This document shows positions 1-7,355 of a DNA stretch of 30,493 nt, piece after piece. The stretch lies in assembly GCA_900538765.1 (NCBI GenBank), contig UQAB01000021.1, positions 1 through 30,493 on the forward strand, given 5' to 3'. The notes under the pieces are model-generated. The model made no database searches. It worked only from the letters and a program-made list of their open reading frames with translations, and had not been told where the DNA came from. The number at the start of each line of letters is the position of its first letter. Positions within the stretch are counted from its first letter, which is position 1. Made by a program: the position numbers and the translations under genes. The DNA is from an uncultured Azospirillum sp. (GTDB taxonomy: Bacteria > Pseudomonadota > Alphaproteobacteria > RF32 > CAG-239).

Positions 1-2
1 CA

Positions 3-362
3 ACTTCTGATTTATCATATGAGGAATACCGAAAAAACGGTGAATACCTCGGCGTAATCGTTGGTAATGTTATTGTCTATAAAGATGTAAGTTATTTAGA
101 AGGTTATGATTGCCAACAAAAATGCCTGAATTCCAGTTATGGCAACAGAACTTGGAGATATCCTGATATCAAAGAAATCAATGAACTACGTTGCGCCATT
201 GTCGCCATGGGCGGAAAAACTTATGATGTCTATTGGATGCAAGGCGGAATTGGAGGCCATGGCAGTGCTCCGGCTAAATGGCTGTTTGGAGAAGACTACA
301 GCGGCCCAAGCTGGATGTACACGGACAGCAACAATTATTGCGCCTGCATTTCCGATTTATAA
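3..362 (+). CDS. Partial secreted DUF1566-like protein (C-terminal 119 residues)
   Basis: An open frame runs in from the left edge and stops at TAA 360-362, so only the last 119 residues are visible. The translation has the look of a DUF1566/Lcl C-terminal domain: a GNRTWRYPD stretch followed by an EINEL segment, then a YWMQGG aromatic-glycine segment. Four cysteines are visible (QQKCL, YDCQQ, ELRCA, YCACISDL counts five with the final pair), suggesting an oxidised extracytoplasmic protein. It resembles in style the gene at 6084-6845, but it ends in CACISDL rather than the family's usual VRPV-type ending. A strong intrinsic terminator begins 11 nt downstream. The start, signal peptide and N-terminal half lie outside the window. 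Function unknown; family assignment is by eye. Confidence 0.6.
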   Translation, partial: TSDLSYEEYRKNGEYLGVIVGNVIVYKDVSYLEGYDCQQKCLNSSYGNRTWRYPDIKEINELRCAIVAMGGKTYDVYWMQGGIGGHGSAPAKWLFGEDYSGPSWMYTDSNNYCACISDL

Positions 363-372
363 CTCAGATAAG

Positions 373-408
373 ACAACAGCCGTCTTTTTAGGAACGGCTG
401 TTGTTTTG
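373..408 (+). terminator. Intrinsic terminator after the left-edge gene
   Basis: A perfect 11-bp stem (373-383 with 394-404) closes a 10-nt loop and runs into TTTTG. It sits between two convergent genes; the U-run is on the plus strand, so it serves the left-edge gene. No comparable U-run follows on the minus strand. Confidence 0.85.
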
Positions 409-413
409 TGGGA

Positions 414-1223
414 CTATTCCTCCTCATCATCCAGACCATCATCAAAATCCATATCTTCATTTTCGAGGTCATCATTTTCCAAATCGTCATTATCAACCTC
501 ATTCGCCAGCAACAGATTCTCGCCCTCCCCGGCTTCCAACTCAGATTTTCTGCGGCGGCCACGGCGTTTTTTCTGCGGCGTTTTCTTCTGCATGGCACCG
601 ATAATATAATTTCCGGCAATTTTATACAAATCAACAAGATGGTTGTTGTACATATGGTCGCCTTCTTCAATCAGGGCAAAATCAACTTCGACATTGCGCT
701 GCGTGTTCAGGCGCTTAGCCATAACGGCAACGCTTTGCGGATTGACGATTTCATCCTGTCCGCCCTGAACAATCAACCCGGAAGTCGGGCACGGCGCCAA
801 AAAGCTGAAATCCTTTTCATTCGCAGGCGGCGAAACGGCAATAAAATTATTAATATCCGGACGGCGCATTAACAACTGCAACCCAATCCATGCCCCGAAA
901 GAATAACCGGCAATCCAGCACTGGCGCGCTTCGGGATTGACAGACTGCAGCCAGTCCAAAGCAACAGTTGCGTCAGAAAGTTCTCCCGGCCCGTCCTCAA
1001 ACTCGCCCTGAGAGCGTCCGACGCTGCGGAAATTAAAACGCAAAACAGAAAAACCCAGCTTTTCAAAACAACTGAACAAACTGTACACAACCTTATTGTT
1101 CATCGTTCCGCCATACTGAGGATGCGGGTGAAGGATGAGCGCAATCGGCGCTCCCGGCTTGTCACTCTGATGATAACGCCCTTCCAGGCGGCCGGCATGC
1201 CCGTTAAATAAAACTTCACTCAT
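414..1223 (-). CDS. Alpha/beta hydrolase with basic-then-acidic C-terminal tail
   Basis: A 269-residue cytoplasmic protein of the alpha/beta hydrolase superfamily (COG2945-like). HPHPQYGGT (residues 32-40) is the oxyanion-hole region and GYSFGAW carries the nucleophile Ser108. Asp157 in GGQDEIV and His190 in GDHMYNNH complete a plausible catalytic triad. The substrate is unknown; relatives are annotated as esterase-like or dienelactone-hydrolase-like. The hydrolase fold ends near residue 212. A low-complexity tail follows: a Lys/Arg-rich run (213-226), then an acidic segment with a repeated NDDLE unit ending in DDEEE. The tail is not part of the usual family length and is probably disordered. 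The gene is divergent from cysE across 109 bp and convergent with the left-edge gene. Confidence 0.85.
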   Translation of the reverse strand: MSEVLFNGHAGRLEGRYHQSDKPGAPIALILHPHPQYGGTMNNKVVYSLFSCFEKLGFSVLRFNFRSVGRSQGEFEDGPGELSDATVALDWLQSVNPEARQCWIAGYSFGAWIGLQLLMRRPDINNFIAVSPPANEKDFSFLAPCPTSGLIVQGGQDEIVNPQSVAVMAKRLNTQRNVEVDFALIEEGDHMYNNHLVDLYKIAGNYIIGAMQKKTPQKKRRGRRRKSELEAGEGENLLLANEVDNDDLENDDLENEDMDFDDGLDDEEE

Positions 1224-1332
1224 TTTTATTTTCTCTTTTTAACATTAATTTAGTAACAATTGCTTTATATAATAGCTGAAGAATATTATATAAATTCTTA
1301 ATTTTTCTAAGTTAAAAGGAAAATAGCACAAA
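1224..1332. promoter_or_regulatory. Divergent promoter region, hydrolase / cysE
   Basis: This 109-bp AT-rich gap separates two divergent genes, so it must hold promoters for both. TATAAT-like hexamers lie around 1265-1290 on both strands (for example TTGCTT near 1260 followed about 18 nt later by TATTAT on plus), but several registers are possible and I cannot choose one. An AAAAGGA ribosome-binding site precedes the cysE start. Confidence 0.4.
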
Positions 1333-2010
1333 ATGGATACGAATTTCAAGCTGATTCAGGACATAGACGCCGTTATTGAGCGCGATCCGGCAACAAAAAG
1401 CCGTTTGGAAGCGGTTTTATGCTCTTCCGGCCTGCACAGCATTATGTTTCACCGGCTGAATCACTGGCTGTGGCAGAAAAATTTCCGGCTGACGGCACGC
1501 ATTTTGTCGCAAATTTCGCGTTTTTTGACCGGAATTGAAATTCATCCCGGTGCGCGAATCGGCTCCGGATTTTTTATAGACCACGGAATGGGCGTGGTTA
1601 TTGGCGAAACGACGGAAATCGGAGACAATGTCACCCTGTATCATGACGTTACGCTCGGCGGGACAACCGTTTTTACCAAAGGCGGCAAAATCACCAACAA
1701 ACGCCACCCGACCATCAAGAACAATGTCATTATCGGCTCCGGCGCACAGGTTCTCGGCCCTATTGTTATCGGCAACAATGTTAAAATCGGTTCAAACGCT
1801 ATTGTTACAAAAGACGTGGATGACAATACAACCGTTGTCGGCATGGCTGCGCATAAGGTTGCCGAACTGAACAAAAAAAAGGCCAATACGGATTTTGCCG
1901 CTTACGGGGTTGTCTGCAATGTCAAAGACCCAGTGGAAGAAAAAATCGAAAATTTGTGCCGGGAAATATCCAAACTCAAAAAAGAACTGGATGAACTGAA
2001 AAAGGACTGA
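1333..2010 (+). CDS. cysE: Serine O-acetyltransferase
   Basis: Transfers acetyl from acetyl-CoA to L-serine to make O-acetylserine, the first committed step of cysteine synthesis, in the cytoplasm. At 225 residues it is the shorter EpsC/CysE form rather than the roughly 270-residue enterobacterial one. The C-terminal two thirds is a left-handed beta-helix of hexapeptide repeats. The segment around IDHGMGVVIGET carries catalytic His84; Glu69 in IEIHPGA occupies the position of the dyad aspartate of E. coli CysE. HDVTLGG and the RHP motif (CoA region) are intact. The last 25 residues form a charged heptad-like helix, probably a short coiled coil that may aid oligomerisation. mnmA starts 4 nt downstream, so the two are almost certainly co-transcribed and both concern sulfur metabolism. 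Confidence 0.93.
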   Translation: MDTNFKLIQDIDAVIERDPATKSRLEAVLCSSGLHSIMFHRLNHWLWQKNFRLTARILSQISRFLTGIEIHPGARIGSGFFIDHGMGVVIGETTEIGDNVTLYHDVTLGGTTVFTKGGKITNKRHPTIKNNVIIGSGAQVLGPIVIGNNVKIGSNAIVTKDVDDNTTVVGMAAHKVAELNKKKANTDFAAYGVVCNVKDPVEEKIENLCREISKLKKELDELKKD

Positions 2011-2014
2011 CCTT

Positions 2015-3097
2015 ATGAACTCTCTCGGATTAAACAAAACACCGGCAGAAACCAGAGTATGTGTCGCGATGTCCGGCGGTGTAGACAGTACTGCCGCGGT
2101 TATTTTACTTAAAAATCAGGGATACGACGTTTTCGGACTGACGCTGGACTTGCTGTCACCACCTTATGCACCGGCAGCCGCTTCCATTCAAGACGCTGCA
2201 ACGGTTGCCGAAAAGCTGGGCATTGAGCATCATTTTCTTGACATGAAACAAGACTTCCGGAAAAAGGTCGTTGATTACTTTGTTGACAGCTATCTGCAAG
2301 GGATGACGCCAACTCCCTGCATTATGTGCAACAAGGAAATCAAGCTGGGACTGCTGGTTGATGAAGCTGTAAAAAGAGGTGCGGACATTGTCGTGACCGG
2401 GCATTATGCCGATATCCGTGTAACATCAAACGGCGCAGAACTGCACCGGGCAGTCGATTTACAACGCGACCAGAGCTATTTTCTGTTCAGCGTAGACAAA
2501 GAAAAATTGCAGTTTCTGCGTTGTCCGCTGGCTTTATTCTCCAAAGACGAAACACGAGAAATCGTGCAAAAAGCAGGTCTGGAAATTTACAAAAAAGCCG
2601 ACAGTCAGGATATTTGTTTTGTTCAAAACGGAAAATATGCTGAACTGATTAACAGTCTCCGGCCACAGCATGAATGCCCCGCCGGAAACATTGTTAACAG
2701 CAAAGGCGATATTCTCGGACGGCACAGGGGAATCATCCATTATACCATCGGCCAAAGAAGAGGTTTGGGAATCGGCGGCGGCGATATTCTTTATGTTTTG
2801 CGAATCGATGCCCTGAAAAATGAGGTCGTGGTCGGCGGGCATGATGAGTTGATGCAGCGTAAAGTTCTGATTGACAATGTTAACTGGCTGGAAGAAAACC
2901 GCCCTGATGAAGCCGAATTTGACGTAAAACTGCGTTCCCGGCAGAATCTGACCGCGGCAAAAGTCAGATTTTTGCCTGAGAACCTGGCGGAAGTCACGCT
3001 GTTACATGATTTTTACGGCGCAGCACCGGGACAGGGATGTTGTTTTTATGACGGAACCCGCGTTATGGGCGGCGGCATTATAAAAAAAGTCCTGTAA
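2015..3097 (+). CDS. mnmA: tRNA-uridine 2-sulfurtransferase MnmA
   Basis: Thiolates U34 of tRNA-Lys, -Glu and -Gln at position 2, using ATP and sulfur relayed from a cysteine desulfurase. The 360-residue length is normal. The PP-loop SGGVDS sits at residues 20-25. CNKEIK carries Cys105 and DSQDICF carries Cys201, matching the catalytic pair of the E. coli enzyme. TGHYAD and the C-terminal beta-barrel (HRGIIHYTIGQRRGLGI and following) are intact. The gene lies 4 nt after cysE, placing cysteine supply and cysteine-derived tRNA thiolation in one transcript. The first 12 residues before the conserved core are a short extension; ATG at 2015 is the only reasonable start. Confidence 0.95.
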   Translation: MNSLGLNKTPAETRVCVAMSGGVDSTAAVILLKNQGYDVFGLTLDLLSPPYAPAAASIQDAATVAEKLGIEHHFLDMKQDFRKKVVDYFVDSYLQGMTPTPCIMCNKEIKLGLLVDEAVKRGADIVVTGHYADIRVTSNGAELHRAVDLQRDQSYFLFSVDKEKLQFLRCPLALFSKDETREIVQKAGLEIYKKADSQDICFVQNGKYAELINSLRPQHECPAGNIVNSKGDILGRHRGIIHYTIGQRRGLGIGGGDILYVLRIDALKNEVVVGGHDELMQRKVLIDNVNWLEENRPDEAEFDVKLRSRQNLTAAKVRFLPENLAEVTLLHDFYGAAPGQGCCFYDGTRVMGGGIIKKVL

Positions 3098-3169
3098 CCA
3101 AAATGTAACTGTTTTTTCAGTAAAATTTGTGGTAAAATTAAAATATTAAAGCAAGGGGGAGAAACCATC

Positions 3170-3775
3170 ATGAAAAAAATGTTCTGTATTGTTGCTGCCA
3201 TGCTATACTTGCTTACGGCCTACAACGCCGTAGCGCAGCTTCCCTCTGACCCATGGAAAGCGTCCACTATAAAAAACAATTACGGTTCTTATAAAAAAGT
3301 CAAGACAAAATCGGCTCAACAGCCGACAGATGCCCCTTTATACGCCGATGGCCCGACGGAAGGAAACGTTTTGCCGGTTGACCCTTGGGCAACGGCCAGA
3401 GACCGCAGCGGCACGACATCCTGGCGCGGCAGCGGGCGACACGGACGGCTGGATTATACCGGCGAGGCAACGACTTATACCGACGCCCAGGGACAGGAGA
3501 TGATTGCCCCCGAGGTCAACCGCGAAAATATGGTTATCGGCTTGAAACAACTCAGAAAAATGGGATATAAAATCCCTGACAGCTACGACCAGAAAATCAG
3601 AGACATGCCAGAAGCTTACGGCCGGTTGCTGAAAGAGAATTACAGCAAGGTTTATCAGCTATCCGACCCTCTGGGCCAAGGTTTTACTCGGATGATGGAC
3701 AGTGTTGAGGAGGGAACTGGCCTGGATTTTGAAAACCTTTTGTTTAACTCAATACAAGTCCTCTCTACGGATTAA
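3170..3775 (+). CDS. Secreted protein of unknown function with two DPW motifs
   Basis: I do not recognise this 201-residue protein. It begins with a clear Sec signal peptide (MKKM, then a hydrophobic run, cleavage near NAVAQ at about residue 22), so it is periplasmic or exported. The mature part opens with SDPW and repeats the motif as VDPW about 45 residues later, then has a Gly/Arg/Ser-rich segment likely to be flexible. The C-terminal 80 residues look folded and helical (ENMVIGLKQLRKMGYKI onwards). The mature protein has no cysteine, so it is not a lipoprotein. A GGGGGAGA ribosome-binding site lies just upstream. The 72-bp gap after mnmA includes TAAAAT hexamers, so it may have its own promoter; trmJ follows with a separate promoter. 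Confidence 0.7.
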   Translation: MKKMFCIVAAMLYLLTAYNAVAQLPSDPWKASTIKNNYGSYKKVKTKSAQQPTDAPLYADGPTEGNVLPVDPWATARDRSGTTSWRGSGRHGRLDYTGEATTYTDAQGQEMIAPEVNRENMVIGLKQLRKMGYKIPDSYDQKIRDMPEAYGRLLKENYSKVYQLSDPLGQGFTRMMDSVEEGTGLDFENLLFNSIQVLSTD

Positions 3776-3794
3776 AAATTTCAATATTTTTTGA

Positions 3795-3823
3795 TTGACG
3801 AGGCGGTTTTCCTGATATTTAAT
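3795..3823 (+). promoter_or_regulatory. Sigma-70-type promoter for trmJ
   Basis: TTGACG (3795-3800) and TTTAAT (3818-3823) are separated by exactly 17 nt, each matching five of six consensus bases. Transcription would start near 3830, about 25 nt before the trmJ start codon at 3856. Confidence 0.6.
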
Positions 3824-3855
3824 TCTGGTAAATTTGAAAAATACAGGAGAGCCTT

Positions 3856-4575
3856 ATGAAAAATCCGGTTGTTATTCTGGTTAACCCGCAAATGGCAGAG
3901 AATGTCGGTATGTCTGCCCGCGCTATGATGAACTGCGGTTTATATGAAATGCGAATCGTTTCGCCCCGGGAGGACCACCTCTCGGACAAAGCTGTTGCAG
4001 CATCATCGGGTGCTGACAAAATTTTACGAGAAGCCAGACTTTATGACACGACACAAGAGGCTGTCGCCGACCTAGGTTTGGTATATGCCACAACTGCCAG
4101 ACGGCGCAATATGATTAAAATTGTCGAAACTGCGGAAGGCGCCGCCTGGGAAATTAACCTGAAATCTCAGGCGGGTATAAAGTGCGGCATTTTGTTCGGA
4201 CCAGAACGCACCGGATTGCATAATGACGATGTTGCCCTGGCCGACAAAATCATTGAAATTCCGTTGAATCCCGAACATTGCTCGTTAAATTTATCACAAG
4301 CGGTACTGTTGGCCGGATATGAAATTTATAAACATCATGTTGATGTGCCGGACGTACAGCTGATTACTAACGGCGGCGAAATTGCTGACAAAGAAAAAAT
4401 AAACCGTTTTTTTGCTTTTCTTGATGAAAAACTTTCCGGCTGCAAGGCTTTTCAGGATGATGAAAAACGGCCAAGAATGCTGATCAACCTGCATAATATT
4501 TTTCAGCGCGGCGAGATTACCGAACCTGAGTTGAACACGCTATACGGCATTATTAACTATTTGTCGCAAAAATAA
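3856..4575 (+). CDS. trmJ: tRNA (cytidine/uridine-2'-O-)-methyltransferase TrmJ
   Basis: A SPOUT-class methyltransferase that methylates the 2'-O of nucleotide 32 in several tRNAs with S-adenosylmethionine. The 239-residue length is usual. Motif 1 is NPQMAENVGMSARAM (residues 10-24, with the catalytic arginine), motif 2 is ILFGPERTGL, and motif 3 is NPEHCSLNLSQAV, which forms part of the trefoil knot. A helical C-terminal extension (about 165-239) corresponds to the TrmJ-type dimerisation region. The start has a good AGGAGAG ribosome-binding site. In many alphaproteobacteria trmJ is a stand-alone gene; here it has a credible promoter and precedes the first transporter gene by 72 bp. Confidence 0.92.
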   Translation: MKNPVVILVNPQMAENVGMSARAMMNCGLYEMRIVSPREDHLSDKAVAASSGADKILREARLYDTTQEAVADLGLVYATTARRRNMIKIVETAEGAAWEINLKSQAGIKCGILFGPERTGLHNDDVALADKIIEIPLNPEHCSLNLSQAVLLAGYEIYKHHVDVPDVQLITNGGEIADKEKINRFFAFLDEKLSGCKAFQDDEKRPRMLINLHNIFQRGEITEPELNTLYGIINYLSQK

Positions 4576-4647
4576 GGCTTGCTTAACCAAATCTTCAGAG
4601 AAAGCGTATATATTTTTTCTGTTTTATTAATTAATGGAGAAAAAAAT

Positions 4648-5997
4648 ATGCACGCCGAAAGCTTAATATCATCGTCACAGGTGATTTTCGGATGGGATCC
4701 GATGGTTGTTTCGACAGCTATTTTGGTTATCAGCTACATCATTCTTTTTACGGAAAAGCTCAATCGCGCCGTTGTTGCCGTTACCGGTGCTGCGGTGATG
4801 ATTTTTGCCGGAATCCTGACGCAGACAACCGCCGTAGCCGGGATTGACTTTAACACGTTATCCCTGCTCATCGGCATGATGATTATCGTCGGGATTGCCG
4901 AGAAATCCGGTATGTTTCAGTATGTGGCAATCTGGGCAACAAAAAAAGTAAAGGCGAATCCGCGCGGGATTATGGTTGTTTTAGCTGTCGTCACCGCCGT
5001 TTTTTCAGCCCTGCTGGACAATGTTACGACCGTTTTGCTTATTGCGCCGGTTACTTTTCAGATTACCAAAAAGCTTAAGCTCAATCCCTACCCTTATTTG
5101 ATTATGGAAATTTTTGCCTCAAATATCGGCGGTACGGCAACGCTTATCGGCGATCCTCCTAACATTCTTATCGGTTCGGCCTTAAACCTTTCCTTTATGG
5201 ATTTTGTCAACGAATTGACGCCGGTTGTCGCCGTAACCATGGTTCTGCTGATTATCGCCTTTGATTTGGTTTACGGCAGAAAGTTTCCGACAGAAGCCAG
5301 ACTGCGCAAGGCTGTTCTGAAGATGAAAGAAAAAGACGCCATCAAAGATTTGCCGCTGTTGTGGAAATCGCTGACGATACTAATTCTGGTTATTGCAGGA
5401 TTTATGGCAGCAGAACATTTACATATTGCCAACGGCACAATCGCTATGTTTGGCGCTATGGTTATGCTTCTTACTTATACATTCGGCAACAGCCATGACG
5501 AACGCGACCACAAGGTCGAAGATGCTTTCGGTCTGGTTGACTGGACAACAATCTTTTTCTTTGCCGGATTATTTGCCATTGTTTACGGTTTGGAGCAGGC
5601 CGGCGTTCTTACGCTGCTGGGCAATAAGTTTATTGACTATACCGACGGCAGCATTGAAAAAGCAGCCATGCTGGTGGTTTGGATTTCGGCTTTTGTTTCC
5701 ACGGCAATTGATAATATTCCGTTTGTGGCAACGATGATTCCGATGATTAAAACCATGGAGGCAGGCATGGGCGGCCGCGAACTGATGATGCCGGTTTGGT
5801 GGGCTTTGTCACTGGGCGCCTGCTTCGGCGGCAACGGTTCGCTTATTGCTGCTTCGGCCAATGTTATTGTCGCCGGTATGGCCCAGAGAGAAGGGCATCC
5901 AATTCACTTTATGCGTTTTCTCATCTGGTCTATTCCGGTGATGCTCGGCAGTGTCGGTGTGGCGGCTTTATACCTCCATATCAGACACTTCATGTAA
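4648..5997 (+). CDS. ArsB/NhaD-superfamily ion transporter, copy A
   Basis: A polytopic inner-membrane protein of 449 residues with about 11 hydrophobic segments, belonging to the ion-transporter superfamily that includes ArsB, NhaD and the P-protein (OCA2). The two inverted halves carry the family signatures: DNVTTVLL and GGTATLIGDPPNI in the first half, and DNIPFVATMIP and GGNGSLIAASANVI in the second. These unwound-helix loops bind ion and substrate. Sodium/proton exchange is the likeliest role, but substrate cannot be read from sequence. The start is ATG 4648, preceded by GGAGA; an upstream TTG-started extension lacks a ribosome-binding site. A closely similar copy of identical length lies at 7356-8705. 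A strong terminator follows. Confidence 0.85.
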   Translation: MHAESLISSSQVIFGWDPMVVSTAILVISYIILFTEKLNRAVVAVTGAAVMIFAGILTQTTAVAGIDFNTLSLLIGMMIIVGIAEKSGMFQYVAIWATKKVKANPRGIMVVLAVVTAVFSALLDNVTTVLLIAPVTFQITKKLKLNPYPYLIMEIFASNIGGTATLIGDPPNILIGSALNLSFMDFVNELTPVVAVTMVLLIIAFDLVYGRKFPTEARLRKAVLKMKEKDAIKDLPLLWKSLTILILVIAGFMAAEHLHIANGTIAMFGAMVMLLTYTFGNSHDERDHKVEDAFGLVDWTTIFFFAGLFAIVYGLEQAGVLTLLGNKFIDYTDGSIEKAAMLVVWISAFVSTAIDNIPFVATMIPMIKTMEAGMGGRELMMPVWWALSLGACFGGNGSLIAASANVIVAGMAQREGHPIHFMRFLIWSIPVMLGSVGVAALYLHIRHFM

Positions 5998-6041
5998 AGC
6001 GTTATTTACGAAAACAGCCTCCGTTTGGAGGAGATAAAAAA

Positions 6042-6068
6042 GGAACTGATTCACTCAGTTCCTTTTTT
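6042..6068. terminator. Bidirectional intrinsic terminator after transporter copy A
   Basis: GGAACTGA (6042-6049) pairs with TCAGTTCC (6055-6062) around a 5-nt loop, flanked by A5 and T6. It works for the plus-strand transporter and, because of the upstream A-run, for the convergent minus gene ending at 6084. Confidence 0.85.
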
Positions 6069-6083
6069 ATTTGTATTTAAAAA

Positions 6084-6845
6084 TTAAAAAGCCAGTACCG
6101 GGCGGACATACAGGTAGTTATCAAAAGCGCCAAAGCCTATAGCATTTGCAGAGTAGTTCAAAAACAATGCATTGGCGTCATAACCTTCGGACAACCAGTG
6201 GCCATGAGCGTCATGAAAGTTCAATCTCGGTAACTTTTCCCCGCCAGCCTTGGAAAAACCGGAATTAATCTTATCATAATTATCCAGTATTGATTGTCCA
6301 ACACCTGCGGCAGGTAAACACCATTTACCTTTTGTTGTCGGAACAGAACTAGGGGCATAGCCTCTCGCACCCCTTGCTGCCTCAAAACACCAACCCGTAA
6401 GCTTTTGTGTATTACCACAACTGTCAAACTCATCGACCTCTGGACCTATTATTGAAAAACACATTACCTCCTGTACTAACCATACATATTTTCCCAATTC
6501 TTGCAATGACAGAGCTTGGCCGCAGTTATCACTGCCGATATAAACCACCACACCGATAGGCGTCTTGCCGCTAACTTTATCATTTGAACAAGTCCCATCA
6601 CTGTTTAGGATATCGCCGATTTTACAGTTTTTGGCGTAACCGTTACATTGCCCGAGAACGGCTTTTTCCTCAACTTTGGGACAAGCCCAATATTCGCCAA
6701 ACGGACATTTCAAACCGTTGTCACATTTTTGAAGAGAAGTGTAACCTAATTGCTGACAATCGGTAACTGCGCATTGCGCCGCAGCATATTGTGGGATTAA
6801 GGACAGACTCGTTCCTAAGAGTAAAAATTTAAGATTAATATTCAT
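6084..6845 (-). CDS. Secreted cysteine-rich protein with DUF1566-like C-terminal domain
   Basis: A 253-residue exported protein. The signal peptide covers residues 1-22, with cleavage near YAAAQC. A cysteine-rich N-terminal region (AVTDCQQLGY, KCDNGLKCPFGEYWACP, GQCNGYAKNC, CKIGDI) leads into a DUF1566-like domain (KTPIGVVVYI, then GKWCLPAAGV) and ends VRPVLAF. From memory, this design recurs as a large paralogous family in gut alphaproteobacteria; the usual WSSSE-type segment is HWLSEGYDAN here. Role unknown, probably cell-surface binding. The start is ATG 6845: the ATG at 6854 would abut the AAAGGA ribosome-binding site, whereas 6845 lies 8 nt after it. The gene is inserted, inverted, between two homologous transporter genes and is preceded by a structured leader ending in a terminator. 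Confidence 0.75.
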   Translation of the reverse strand: MNINLKFLLLGTSLSLIPQYAAAQCAVTDCQQLGYTSLQKCDNGLKCPFGEYWACPKVEEKAVLGQCNGYAKNCKIGDILNSDGTCSNDKVSGKTPIGVVVYIGSDNCGQALSLQELGKYVWLVQEVMCFSIIGPEVDEFDSCGNTQKLTGWCFEAARGARGYAPSSVPTTKGKWCLPAAGVGQSILDNYDKINSGFSKAGGEKLPRLNFHDAHGHWLSEGYDANALFLNYSANAIGFGAFDNYLYVRPVLAF

Positions 6846-6871
6846 GTTGAACATCCTTTGTTTTGAAAGTT

Positions 6872-6902
6872 AAAACAAAACCCGCTTCATAAAGAAGGCG
6901 GG
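6872..6902 (-). terminator. Leader terminator upstream of the DUF1566-like gene
   Basis: On the minus strand, an 8-bp stem with one bulged C and a 5-nt loop occupies 6902-6881, followed by TTTTGTTTT. Two bases of the 5' arm (6902, 6901) are shared with the competing 9-bp stem of the leader. Confidence 0.8.
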
Positions 6903-6920
6903 CGGATGTTCGAAACCACA

Positions 6921-7048
6921 TACATGTAAATGGCTCAGCGCTTTCGTGCAAAGCCTTATAACGCTGACATCCGCCTCCTAGCACATATCCAGGCAGATAT
7001 CAGCATATCCTTATTTAAAGTCGCAACTATGCTTGACGACTACATGTA
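6921..7048. repeat. Two copies of the palindrome TACATGTA
   Basis: TACATGTA occurs at 6921-6928 and again at 7041-7048, both inside the leader RNA. Each is self-complementary, so in RNA the two copies could pair with each other over 8 bp, and in DNA each could be a dimeric-protein half-site. Confidence 0.45.
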
Positions 7049-7095
7049 TTAAAGGGTTTCGACGCCCTCAGCGGCAAACTCTGCCACTTAAGAAA

Positions 7096-7124
7096 AGGGT
7101 AGCATAAGGGGGAATTTTTGGCAA
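7096..7124 (-). promoter_or_regulatory. Candidate promoter of the leader RNA
   Basis: On the minus strand TTGCCA (7124-7119) is followed after 17 nt by TACCCT (7101-7096). The -35 matches five of six consensus bases; the -10 is weak. The predicted start near 7089 falls directly before the first hairpin of the leader. Confidence 0.45.
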
Positions 7125-7355
7125 GCTGTTTTTGTGTTTTCTAATGAGGGGATTTTTGAGTTTATGCAATTTTGCGCGTAACTGCCTTTTTCATCAAGGA
7201 GAGAAAATATAAGGGAGGATATCAGATATTTTGTCTGGCAAAATGTGCCTTTTATATAAGTTTTGTTTTACAAACTGTTAAAAATTAAGAGAATCTTAGC
7301 ATGTCTTCATTTATAGATACTCTTGTATTTAACCAATTTCTGAGGAAATTTATAA
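7125..7355 (+). promoter_or_regulatory. Upstream region of transporter copy B
   Basis: There is no gene in this stretch. TTGTCT (7231-7236) and TATATA (7253-7258), 16 nt apart, are the best promoter candidate for copy B and would give a leader of about 90 nt. A small GGCA/TGCC hairpin lies in the spacer. GAGGAA is the ribosome-binding site of the transporter gene. Confidence 0.35.

Larger units (their letters stand above)
6872..7089 (-). ncRNA. Unclassified structured leader RNA (candidate attenuator/riboswitch)
   Basis: An RNA of about 218 nt on the minus strand, not matched to any class I know. Reading 5' to 3', it contains a 6-bp hairpin (7087-7082 with 7076-7071, including a G-U pair) and a second hairpin near 7069-7052. 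A 5-bp stem follows (7041-7037 with 7023-7019), whose loop bases 7033-7028 can form a 6-bp pseudoknot with 7007-7002. An 11-bp stem pairs 7001-6991 with 6976-6966, and its two wobbles pair only on this strand. A competing perfect 9-bp stem pairs 6975-6967 with 6909-6901. An intrinsic terminator (6902-6881, one bulge, then UUUUGUUUU) ends it. Only 26 nt separate the U-run from the ATG at 6845, leaving no room for another promoter, so the gene's transcript should pass through the terminator. Confidence 0.6.

Noticed and set aside
4579..4647. TTG-started N-terminal extension of transporter copy A
   Set aside because: No ribosome-binding site, while ATG 4648 has GGAGA and gives the same length as copy B.
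6901..6975. A tRNA-like gene, from the 9-bp closing stem and TTTCGAAC segment
   Set aside because: The T-stem does not pair and there is no anticodon arm of the right size.
6881..7089. Leader RNA considered as a permuted tmRNA, because of AGTCGCAA-like and TTCGAA segments
   Set aside because: No tag frame ending in the usual Ala-Ala appears after the AGTCGCA on plus, no proper T-arm or acceptor stem can be drawn, and the terminator is on the opposite strand.
6901..7090. The structured region as a plus-strand riboswitch for transporter copy B (sodium or lithium sensing)
   Set aside because: Most G-U pairs work only on the minus strand, the terminator is on minus, and the transporter start is about 265 nt farther on. 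One small hairpin does fit plus better, so this is not fully excluded.
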